NCBI GenBank assembly: GCA_000469685.2
Contig: LS997566.1
Span: 16,405,045 to 16,469,044 of the forward strand
From: Haemonchus contortus
Taxonomy: Eukaryota > Nematoda > Chromadorea > Rhabditida > Trichostrongylidae
Reading direction: 5' to 3'
DNA length: 64,000 nt
Shown here: in pieces, positions 23,821-35,800 of the stretch
Layout: each line of letters starts with the position of its first letter
Position numbering within the stretch: position 1 is the first letter of the stretch
Notes under the pieces: model-generated
Told to the model about the DNA's origin: nothing
Database searches by the model: none
The model's input: only the letters and a program-made list of their open reading frames with translations
Made by a program: the position numbers and the translations under genes

Positions 23821-26800
23821 CTATTGTTCAATGTCGGCCATCTGGTCATCCGGTTGTATTTGCTTGCAGTACTGGAACAGTATCTTCTGATAGTACTCAC
23901 GTGGTGTGAGTGTACGAGCTGTTGAGCACCTGAAAATCCAACGGAAATTTAAAGGGCGTTTTTTCAGCAGCTGAGGATTTCGTTTTATTCTACCATTACA
24001 CCCCCAAAAAATCAAAATTTTAATTTTCGATGAATTTTCGCCTATAGGGGTAATCCGATGCCCTGATAACGAATATGACCTTCACTTTTGGCGCTGGCGC
24101 CATTTGGCGCCAAGGGTGTTTTCACCAAATTTGCTGAAAACTTGCGTTTAGGGGTTATTTGAGGTCCTGATGACGAATATAACATCCATTTCTGTGTCCT
24201 CAAACAACGAATAAAACTTTTATTGAGCCACGCCATATGGCTCGCGGTGAAGAGAAGGGTGGTGGCTTCTGAAACTGAGCTTTGGAAAAGGAACGAGTCC
24301 AAGAAGTGCTCTGTCTTTCCATCCCCTTCCCGCCCCCCCCCCCCTTGAAAGCTTAATATCGGAAATGTGGCCCCAAAGAGGGCCGTTAGGTTAGTGTACG
24401 TGAGGTGCCAGACCATTCACCAGGGATTCGTAAACCTTGTCCTTCACAGTACCCATGTCGCGCAGGCAGAAGTAGCTGAGCGCAAACATGGCCGACTCTG
24501 CGAGGTTCGACTTCTCCAAGAAGGAGCCTTTTCGAGCTGGAACATACACTTTCGTTCGTTCGATGGCGCAGTTCGGCATGATCGACGGTGGCACACCCAT
24601 CCGTTGTGGTGCTCATCGTTTCTGGGACTCATAGATCCTTGACAAAGAGGGCACAATGGCAACGCCAGCAGCCCCATGGATCGCAGTCACTCCTGTAGAT
24701 CCAGATGATCCATTGCATCTTCTTGAACACGTCCTTCAACGAGAAATCGAGAGTTCTTGCTGGCGATTGCGCCTTCTCAGAGCATTGAGAACCATCGCAA
24801 CACACGTTCACAAGTTATGAAATGAAATAGTGATGTTAGTCTCATCTGAGGTTTGTCTTTAGCCATGGGAAAGTGCCTACGTCATCCCCTTTCCCACAAC
24901 CTGGCTGTCTTCAACCATGGGAAAGCGCCACGGGTCGAACCGTCCCCCCACCCCCAACCTGTATGCCTTGTCGTCGCGCCAAATAGCCTCAGCGCGTAAA
25001 ATAGATGTTATATTCGTTATTAGGACCTCAAATAATCTCTAAACGCAAGTTTTTAGCAAATTTGGTGAAAACTCTCTTAGCGCCAAATTGGCGCCAATTG
25101 CCGCCAAATGGCGCCAGCGCCAAGAATGAATGTCATACCCGTTATCAGTACCTCAAATCACCCCTGTACACAAGTTTTCAGCAAATTTGGTGGAAACACC
25201 TTTGGCGCTAAATTGGCGTCAATTGGCGCCAAATGGCGATAGCGCCAAAAGCGTAGGTCATATTCGTTATCAGGGCATCGGATTACCCCAATAGGCGAAG
25301 TTTCATCGAAAATTAAAATTTTGAGTTTTTGGGGGTGTAATAATAGATACCGATAATACCGAGGATTTTCCTTGGGAGTTTAAATTACCTGCTAGTATTG
25401 AGATCAAGGCTTTCCATACTGGCAAGAACACGATCAGAGGCAAATGACAAAGTTCGTGGGTGTTCAATCCACTTGAAGTAGTAGATGTCTGGAGGCACAT
25501 AGGGTCGACCACCAATCCAATTCAGATCGGGTTGGCGGCCATTGATCAGGCAATCAAGCAGGTATTCCTGGAAAAATGGTCCGTATAAATATTTATCATA
25601 ATCTAACATACTCATCACGTGGATGTGGTGAAGTGGCAGATGGCGCACTATCACACACGGATGGCCAGGGGATCAGATACCGGATGGTTTCCGCTCAAGC
25701 CAAGCAGGCTTCAGTCCTCTCGGGGTCGCTCTATAGATACCAGACTCTCTGGGAGAATGAAAGCACTGTCTTTTGCATTGGCTGCCCACCGCAAGTCACT
25801 GTATAGGTCACATAGGCATACAGTACGCCACTTCGATTCTGAATGGAAGTCGAGTGCGGGGCGCATCCCTGAGACGGGATTGATCAACGCCCAAAGACAA
25901 TATCTTCTATCCTCCTCGACCAAAAGGAAGGCTACCTTTTTTATAAAGTTCGGCATCGCTACACAACTTAACTGTACATAAAGGATAAGGATAAAGTCTT
26001 GGGGTGTTAATCAATCCCGACAGAGGGATGCGCCCACGCATTCGACTTCCACTCGGAATCGTAGTGGCGTATGAATGCGTGTGCGGGCTATACAATGACT
26101 TGCGGCGGCTATCCGATGAACCAGTCAGTGCTTTTATCTTCCCGGACGAGTCTGGTACCGACTAATCGACCCCGGAGGGATGGAAGGCTTGCTTGGCCTA
26201 GGCAGAATCGATCCGGGATTTGAACCCCTGATCATGCGTGTGAGGAGTGCACTTCTTGCGACTACACCATCTCTCACCACAACCACCACGGTACATACAG
26301 TTGCCCATTGCGACGGAAGTTACTTGAAGGTACTGTACTTTGGTTACCCCTTTTTTTCTTCTTAACAATAAGAAAATCAAAGTGGAACACTAGTGCTTCG
26401 CAAATTTCTACGATACAAGAAGTGGAACCTTGTAGGTATACCCACCTCGGGTAATTGCGCCAATTTATTGAGTTGTTCGGGCGTCAAACCGTAGTTCTTT
26501 TGCAAGAATGCCACGTAACCGAACACCTCTCCCAGATGGACGACCTGAAAAATATGAACGAGGTCATCCGACAAATTCGGACTCTTATTGTAAAAATAGA
26601 AGCAGAGATTGAACTCTGTTGAAGAGCAGGTGCTTGTGAGATGGCGAGTTGTTCAAGGGACTAAGTGAAGTCTAGGAAAAGTATCGAGAAAAGGGTGTGT
26701 ATGGTATATTGAAAGAGTAAATTAAGCCCAAAATGGAAGAAGTTCAAGCGTGTCATGTGAGGGTGGCTAAGCATAAATGCCCACTGCCTCTGCTTTTCAA

Positions 26801-29800
26801 TTTGCCTTCTTCTTCTCCATTGCGTCAGTCCCTCACACTCACATGTCTACTGTTCTTCTTAATTACCATCATTTTCTTCAACCTGTGGCATCTTCTGCCA
26901 TCAAATAGGGTTGAGAACTCCCTTCTTAATCACGCCCCTCCAATTTTTGATCTGATTTCCACCCTCAAGCTTCGAAGTCCTTCACTCACTCGCTTACCGA
27001 TTTGATGCGAGAAAAAGAAATTGGTCTAGATGACCAGAGCAGGAGCCTACACATGCCTGAAGCATGCCTTTTATCGGGTGATCGCAGGGATCACAAAAAA
27101 CCATGGCAAACTTAGGAGATAGAATTTTCTGTTGTAAAATGCCAGCACAGTTATATTCATAAACTATTAGCGGCTTTTAATAGTTTACTGCTTAGGACAA
27201 GTTTAGGGAGATAGCACACAATGTCATGTGTGGTTTTCGAAATTCCTGTTAGTCCACTAATCCCAGTCAGCTATCCGGTTGGGAGACGATGGAGGAGGAA
27301 ACACAGTTGCGAGTTCATGAATAGACATATTAGCGAAGATGTACGAATACTAAAATTCCAATAGATGAAATCAAAAATCGTAAGTTCAGACCTTCCCGCC
27401 GATCGTCATAAAGGATCTGCCTAGACTCCGACCATAGAAGTGAATATCTCGAATGTATTCGCTGCCGACGAGGTCTAAAAACGATGATAATTTGTTTCTA
27501 TCGTGATGTTAGACTTCCTTTTGCCTTTTCGACAGAATGGTGAAAAATTGGTTTCATTTATTAGCAATGAGGCTGAGACTGTCAAAGTGTTTAGTTCCTT
27601 GTGAATATCCCTTACTTTTATCACCCAGTTACACATAAAAGAAAACCTGAAAAGCTAATAAGCTAATAGGAAAGATCGTCCTCCCATAACAACGTGGAGC
27701 CTTCGAAATCTTCTCAGTTACCACTTTTCGAGGTTCCAGAAGTAATGATGTGAGATTTCACAATAGCGAGACATTCCACTCAATACTCCTGGCACCCGAA
27801 ATCTGCTCTTGCTGCTGAGCTGCTCTTCGCTACGCTAGCGAAATCATGAGCTTATAGGAAAATTTCAAAAGCAAGCCACATATTATGTTTGTGTCATACA
27901 CTTTATCCTGATTTCCAATTTTCTATTCATAGTTCAACGAGTTTTCTTTGTTGTTTTCTAAAATAAAAGAAGAAGAAGTAGAATAAAAAGAAGATGAAAT
28001 GATCCCTAACCTATGCACATCGTTGTGATGATAAGGCCAAGAATGATATATGCTAGTGTGGCTGGAAAAAAGTCCACATTCAAAGGAACAATATCACCAA
28101 ATCCTGAAATGTTGGAATAATTCTTGATTTTTCAGAAGTTCACGAATAATTCGGAGAATATTTAACCCCAGAAGGAACTTTATTTTGTTTAAAATTGCTT
28201 TGTTTAAATTTTGTTCAAAAAAAACTTTCGTTCGGAGCGTAAGCTATATTTCAACCCTATTGCTCCGTACCAAGGAGTAGAATAAAAAGGTCCAATCCAT
28301 AGAAGTGCGTACTTTTGCTACAGTCCACTCAAGGTCTCTCTCAAATGAATTGCCTCAAGCTTCATGATGACGGAAGGCTCGGTCCCACGTTTTTATTTAC
28401 AAATTAGACGCTACTTCACTTTTGCTGCAGTGGGTAGGTTTATTCATTCTGTCCCCACGTAGGTAAAATAGAAGGACGATCTCATACCAAATTATCAGAA
28501 TCCACGGATGTTCTGCTAGGAAAATGGTGGGATAAAAAGCCACTGTACGACAATGCTTTACAACAAGTACGATTGCAAGTGCCGCATACTTCTTACTTGC
28601 GAAAATCCATGAAAGTTCGCTGAACGACAGGTCGTAACGACGGCATAAAGTGTTTAAACCATGGCATTACACCCCTTTTCACTACCCAGCAGAAGAAACG
28701 CTATTGTCAAGGTGCGACGAACAGGGCCAAGCATATGTCGTGAATCCCTCCAAGTGACTTAGGAAGAGGGCCGAGACTTGAAGCGCCAGTCTTCAGGAAT
28801 CAGCCAAAAAAATCATTCAAAAGCTTCATGACCTAGCCAAATAAGATAACTACCATATCGCTGTATCCCATAGCAGAATTTTCAATATTTTAGATTCAAA
28901 CAAAATCAAAAATTGTAGCTCGGGAGGAAGTACAATGAAACTCCACATCAGATAAAAATGGATTTAGTACACTCACCTATGGTAGTGACGGTGACGAAGC
29001 AAAAATAAAAGGCATCAAAAAAAGACCATGACTCCCAATATCGTATCAGATACGCACCACCAGCTACGTACCCTGAAAAAGACGTTTGAGAAATCAGAAA
29101 AGACAATAAAAATATTACATAGCTAAATTTCCGCAGTATATTTTGTATTCTTTTTGCCTTCATAGATCAAGCAGTGAAAGATAAACAATCAACAAATAAA
29201 GGGGTGAAGGAGGCCGTTGAGTGAGTTTAAGGGCAAAGAAGCATGACGGATAAAATAAAGGATAAAGTTTTTAGCTATGAGCCAAGGGGTGCCATGTCTG
29301 AGGGATGCGCCCTGCGTTCGACTTACATTCAGAATTTTAATGGCATTGAATGCGTATGTGGACCACACAATGACTTGCGGTGGCCAGCCGATTGACGAGA
29401 CAGTGCTTTCATTCCCAGACGAGTCTAGTACCAATCAACCGATCACGGAGGGATGTTAGACTTGATTGGCCTAGGCGGATTTTGACCCAGGATTCGAACC
29501 CGTGACCATGCGCGTGCGTTAGTGCACCACTTACCACTACAACGCCCCTAATTTAGTAGTCAAGACGCACTAGGAATTGTAGCCTGCAGTTATTTATTTG
29601 ATCATTCCCTTTGAAGGGATCGAGATGCCGTTAGGACCGTCCGCAATTGGGGTTCAATTCTATATGATTTCCTATCTCATCTCCTGTGACCCCTCGCACA
29701 CGGCTAGGGGTGTACGACGTATCTACCGCAGTTTATACCAGGCAAACTCGTTGAGGGGACACTAGCGATTGATGGGAAGATAAGAGAGGTCATTCTAAAA

Positions 29801-32800
29801 CGGTTCGGGGTGTTTTAAAAGGTGGAAAAAGTAGAGCTATGTGATGGAATCGGACAAATCGTATTTCACCTAAATGTCTCACATAGGGAAAAGGTTTTTC
29901 TCGATTGGGAAGACTGGCTACTGAGTAGGGTAAGAAATCTGTGGATCACATGAGGCACCAATGTAAAAAATGAATTTGAAACCTTTTATTGCAATTTTAC
30001 CATCTTCAAAGTAAAACTGCGCCTGTTACTCTCTTACATACAATTGAGCGACCTTTTCAGGAGCTTCCCTGAATCTTTATCATTTAGGAACCCTAATCTT
30101 CCTTTCAACAGTGGTCTTTCGATGCCTTAACGGTAAAATCAGCTACTGTAAGGTTCACAACAAGGGAACAGCTTTTAGTATGGCTTTTAATATCCTTTGA
30201 TGATCAGTACGGAATCGCGATTTGAAAGTATTTTGAGAGAAAACCTGGACGGCATTTTTATTGACTCTTTACATCCGAGTTCAAAGTAATAATGTTGATA
30301 ATTGCTCAGTGAACCTTTTCGATGGACTGCTTTCAGCCATGTTATGAGAGCCATAAAATGAAAGTCATTTGACACTCATAATCATATCCGCCTTCGTAAA
30401 AATGGTACTTTCAAGCCGAGAAACTTCTCAGACACATGTCCGGATAGAACGGACGCGGTAGGAGGCCCGATCTGAGCAAAAGCAATGAGTATCGATGGGT
30501 TCTTGAGTTTCTCTGAGTGGAACCATGATATAGCCTTGGAAACAGAGTCGTCAAAAATTATTTACAGCACCAAAAATTAAACAAAAGCAAAACTAAGAGG
30601 CACTGCTAATTAGGGCAAGACAGATTTCAAAGTTATTTCATGTAGGTAAGGCAAATTTTCCATAAATAAATAAGTCCCACAAAATGCGTGATACAGTAGC
30701 CCTGCCTTCAGAGCGAGTTGACCACCTTGCTCTCCCATCTGCTTCCTCGTTTAGAATCCTTTTTTCACAAGATTTTTTAGACGCCCAGCTTTTGTCACTA
30801 GTTTACTGTTCGTTAATACTGTAACCAGATCCTTTCGGACTGGGAAGTCTGTCGCGTGCAAATAGGTGGCTGGAAATTATATAACTGCTGGTTTGACGGT
30901 ATTCCATAGCAGTAAGGGAGCCTGAAGAGAGTGACATATGTTAAGGGTCAGAATGGCTGCCTCCCACGGACTTATATCTGTTCAACAGCTTTAGAGAACG
31001 TTATGGTTGATGCCAAAAAATAAGTGCAAGTTTGCAAACAATTCACATGCTGACAGGGACCGGGGGGGGGGGGGCTAAGCTGAGCCTGTTGATAGAGAAT
31101 CATTAATGAGAAGACGACAGAGAAATGGCAAAGAAAATCAAGCCTCAATAGTACTCCAAATAGGAAAAGACGTATGTGAGGGTGTACTTGCATGGTTCAG
31201 GGAGTCGGTACATGAGTGGGTAATCCATGATTGTTTTTATTAAAAATTTCTAATTGCAGTTTTGGTTATGATAATCGGGTGAAATGTGTATCTTCGCTTG
31301 AGCAGGTAAGCAAAACAAAAAAAAACAAATTCGTAAGTTGATATGGAATAGTGTAAAAAAGGGTGGATGCTTGGGGAAAGACGTACTCTCCACGGAATAA
31401 GAACAAACCTCAGCTTAGATGTATTTTCTGAATAAGGGCGGCCAAAAGTGATTTTTAGATGAATTTATGACCGTGGTTTCAAAATCTGTGCGACAGAAGA
31501 TCCGTGCTCAAATGGGGAAGGCGACTGATCACGTTTGTAATCCTCCTGTACGGCGAAGACAGACGGCTGTTGATCTAGACACTTATGTAAGGTAGTCCTC
31601 TGCAATCGCTCCTTCAAAAGCATGCTCCCACGTAAAAACTCACAAATGATGCAAAACAAGTTGGCTGTGGGAGGTCCAAAGCTAGGAGGAGCATGCCGCT
31701 TGGGAACCTTCCACTTTCCAAGTTTATGTGATTGCATTTTATATAAACGACGTCTCTCACGTTCGTTTCTAAACCTTGACTCTTTTGAAGTTGTCGGGAG
31801 CTTCACCCTCAATACCCGTTGATTCTGTATAAGGATGGGGGCTACTTATTCCTTTACCAGTGCCATTTCTGGGGAACTCCCTGAGTAGACTTAAAATAGA
31901 GCATTTTCAACAGATGTGACATTTTACAAAGAAGAAAATGTGCCTCTGTCTGGGTTTCGTTCTGACGTACACTATGTGGTGAACTCATCAATCGGTTGCT
32001 GTTGCGCGTTCTCCATTGGGACCAAGCACGCGCACACTTCCTTCGACCCACAAAAAGTCAAGTCCTCGTCAGAGTTCTCGATGAGCAGGCTTAACTCGCA
32101 ATGTGTCGCTATGAAGTTCAACCCAGATGGAAGAGTTGAAAGATGGGGTTGCGCTCTCGGTAGTTCCCGCCAGTGATCTTACGTAGATGCTCCAGAAATG
32201 GTTGAGAAAGAGAGGGAGCGAGAGAGAGCTGGATGGCAGCAGCCCCTCTAATGGCCTAGGATGATACTTCAGATGAACGAGCCTAAGAAAGGGTCCACAC
32301 TCCATTTTATATTGATATGGACTAATTTTTGAGAGAGAGCGAATCCCTCAACGAATGGTCTATGAATATCACAGCGCTTTTGCTACGTAGGATAGGTTTC
32401 TTTCCAAACAGTTTTTCTTTCAGGAGGTTCCTCATCAAAGGTGCTTAGCTTTAACGATCTATAAGCCCGAACCCATCATGTTAGCTATTACGACTAGATG
32501 GCCTGTATAGTTGAAACTGCTCATGATTATTGATAGTGAGGATTACACAGGAGTGAAACAAAGCTCTTCTCAAGAAATCTCCGAAAAGACAGCATTCCGC
32601 TCCGAGGATTCGATGAGTTATACAAGAAAAGTATCGGGCACCTGATGGACACACGTGTTTTGGAATTCTCAAACAAAAAGGTAAGTTACAGCTTAATTCT
32701 GAAGCACTAGCACTAGTTTTTTTTTTCATTACTTTTTCCTAGCTTGTTGGAGCCATACCATGGCACAAATTTGGGAACAAAATCTGGTTGAATCGGAGTT

Positions 32801-35800
32801 CGGATCAATCAGTTTCAGCTCCAATTTTTCCGAATACAGAACCGGATGCACGGCGCAGAAAAGAGAGCGGAATAGCAAAACGTTTGAGCACTTAATTAGT
32901 CTTATTCTTTTTACTGGGACCGAGAGTGCGGTATGAGACTTACATCTGGGAGATGCAACTTGACAGATTAATAGAAGAAAAAAATGAACTGAGAGAAGCA
33001 AAACATTCAAGAGGATGATCGTCAAGGGGAAACAACGTGCAGCGGGCAGAAAAAGGGACGCAGAGATCCTGTGGTGGAGGACAAATTGCAGCCAGGTTGC
33101 TCGTACATTTAGCTTTTTCGTATGACTCCTGGGGTGGTCGTAAGATGGGCGATTCTTTGTAGGGAAGGTAATTTTTTGCAAGAAAAGAAGGGAAATGACT
33201 GAGCTATTAGTGACCGCCACAGCTAGACCCACAGAAAGCCTTAAGTGATTTATGTTGCCATTGGGCCTACAGAGCGAGCGGTCCAGCTTGGGGATTCGAG
33301 AAACGCTGACCCAGACCACGGAACGTGCACGAATTGGGCAAGTTTTTAACAACCTTAAAAAGGTTGAGGAGTTTATTTAATGTCACCAGCCCTTCCGTCC
33401 TTTTTTTGAAAGGCTTACGCTCCTCTGTAACGCCGTCTTACGCTACAGATAACTGTTTGAAAGTACCAGCTACCAGGATTTGAATTAAATTGCCATCTTC
33501 GTACCATCTAATTTGGGCACTTTCAATAATAACGCAAAGGTCAAGACAACATTCCGACGTGATTCAGCTTCGAGTCTGAGAAAATAAGTTGGTTTTTTCT
33601 TTAAAACACCCCCCTCTTTTAAGCAAGTAAGGCCAATTCTTCCTAACGTCATGTCATCGAAGATCTTGGATAATTCGTTGGTCCCTCCATAGTGAAAATG
33701 CAAAGCGCTTTTCTCCGACTCAGCGGGGTTACTGCAGTCATTCCCCTCGAGTAATACACGCATCAAACATTCGACAGATATCATGATGAAAGTCGATTCC
33801 GCTGCCCACGCGGTTGCCGCCCTTTTACGCACTTCGCAACTTCACTCCAACAACTACTACCACTTTGTGATAAACACTTATAAATCAAACAATAACGCTT
33901 GCGAAAAGCACTAGCGATTTGGAAGAAGAAAGGAAAAGCAGCTTTGGACAGCCATTTCAATCTCGATACTCAGTTAAAAGCACTATGCCTTTTCTGCCTG
34001 CAAAGCAGGGAAAGCTGTCAGCTGCAGGAAATGCAAACGAAAAACTTCTCAATTCCATGGGGAACGTCCTTTATGAAGATAACGGGCAGAAATGATGTTA
34101 TTCAACCGCCACTCAAAAGAGCTCAAACAGGTGGCCTCAACTGAAAAACTTTGAAAGGATGTGGATATGTAAAAGGACCGAGGATAGAAAAGTAGGTTCT
34201 TAGACATCTAAGAGGTTCAGCTGATAATGGAGAGTGAATGATGTTCGAGAAGGCATTATGGGGACTTTTTGAATTACAACACTCCGTATAGCCAAGAAAA
34301 AATTGCCCATATAAGGCATTTTACCCGAACACTTGAAGTAGAATGATCTGATTTGGCTATGAACACCAAGATCTTGGGATGATTCTTCAACTTATTCAAA
34401 TCCTCTTGGTTTCCCTCGTCCTATCCCCGACTCGCCCCCGATTGCATGAAGAGTGAAACTTAGTAATCTCTGTCATTCGTATACAGCCAGAAAGTCAACT
34501 TTTAGAGCATCCAAAAAGAATAATCAACGCCGAGCACTGAAAGGTGTTTGTAGCAGAAACCGTCCTCTAAATAAAGGTCACAGCTGCCTTTGCAATCATA
34601 TTTACAAGGGGAAAAGCATCGAATTGATGAAAAAGGTCGTGGCTGGGTAAAGGAGTTATGGCAGATTGCTGGAGGAAATGGCATTGTGAAGAATATGAAA
34701 CTCAAGCGATTATGAAAAGAAGTGCAGAAATGGCATGAAGCGAGGAAAGCTAAGCTTCCGATGGGCAAGTCAGAGCTCAGGCTCGCTCTCGGAGATTATG
34801 TGCTAAGAACCGACTAATAGAACCGAGTATTTTTCATGTTTCGAGGGTTGCTTCTTGAAGTCTGCTGATTGAAACAGTAAAGGTGGCCTCATAGAGAGAA
34901 TGAATCCGGTTAAGGTTTGCATGAGAAGAGGGACAAAAGGAGTTGAAGAAAAACTAATCCATCAGTCAAGTATGAAAGCTATAAAATACTGAAAAAACAC
35001 AGAAGAAACGTTTACTCCTTTTCTAAATAAAAAAACAAAAAATGAAATTAGTCGGTGATAAATGGATAAGTATAAAAGAAATGGCGATAGCGAACAATTA
35101 AAAAATATCCATAAATCTAAACTCACCAAGCATGATTACGAGTATGAACATCACGGAAACCCGCCGCTCATGATGCGGGATTTCAGGTTCAAGCTCGTCC
35201 GCTTGCGCTCGGGTGTCCTCAGACGGCGGACCGCCGAGTTCCGAATTTTGCGTGTGGATTTCGGAGATGTCTGAAAGGCAGGAGTCATATCAGCACAATA
35301 CTACATCTCATTGTATTCACATGGTTATCAATGCCTTCGAGCGACAGTTTTAAAAAGCGAAGTAGATGGAATTGGTGACTAACACTTGGGGACCACCAGT
35401 TCCTCAGCATATTAGATCCTCAGCGGTCTGTGCGGTCCTCGAAAGTCATGGGTTAAGATGAGCCAAAGGAATGAGTTCCATAACACTGAAGAAAACCGCG
35501 GTGTTCCGGGTTTCTTTTCGGTTGACATTGCTCAAACCAGAGGGTGTTCTCAGAGTTCGTTACCGCACCCTAATCGCTACTGTCCACACTGTGATCAAGG
35601 AAACGGAGGCTTCACACATTCTGGTAGAAGAGCATCAAGGTAACAGAAGGGATGGCATCTGTCTCCCGCTAGAGCTGCTTGGGGATGCGCCTACATGTTC
35701 GACATCAACATGTTGTTCAATGAACGGCGGAATTCTTTAGTATTAAGTAATTATGAACTTCCCGAGGAGTCCGACACCAACTAAACTACTCAACACTTGA

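Larger units (their letters stand above)
23995..25341. mobile_element. Long inverted-repeat DNA transposon in last channel intron
   Basis: The left end ATTACACCCCCAAAAAATC and the right end (inverted, ATTACACCCCCAAAAACTC) open arms that pair for at least 130 bp. The arms contain repeated blocks built around TTGGCGCTGGCGCC and AAATTTGCTGAAAAC. The left arm has one such unit (about 24051-24180) and the right arm has two (about 25006-25262), so the arms are unequal. The interior holds a broken IS1595/Merlin-like transposase. The whole 1347 bp sits within the intron between channel exons 25389-25567 and 23821-23929, and can fold into a long hairpin in the transcript. Confidence 0.75.
29073..35126. 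other. Large channel intron (6.1 kb) between TM3 exons
   Basis: This intron separates the exon ending in IMLG from the exon starting YVAGGAYL. It contains a full-length SINE (29256-29550), a G13 run and a few long minus-strand open stretches (31465-31812 and 32729-33352). Those open stretches have no recognisable domain. I see no nested gene that I can support. Confidence 0.6.

Noticed and set aside
24655..24822. Plus-strand 55-codon frame starting MATPAAPWIAV
   Set aside because: It lies exactly opposite the IS1595-like transposase motifs on the minus strand, which explain the open character better.
31465..31812. 115-codon minus-strand frame (RERRRLYKMQSHKLG) as a nested gene
   Set aside because: No domain, no clear partner exons and no poly(A) signal; length is within chance for this window.
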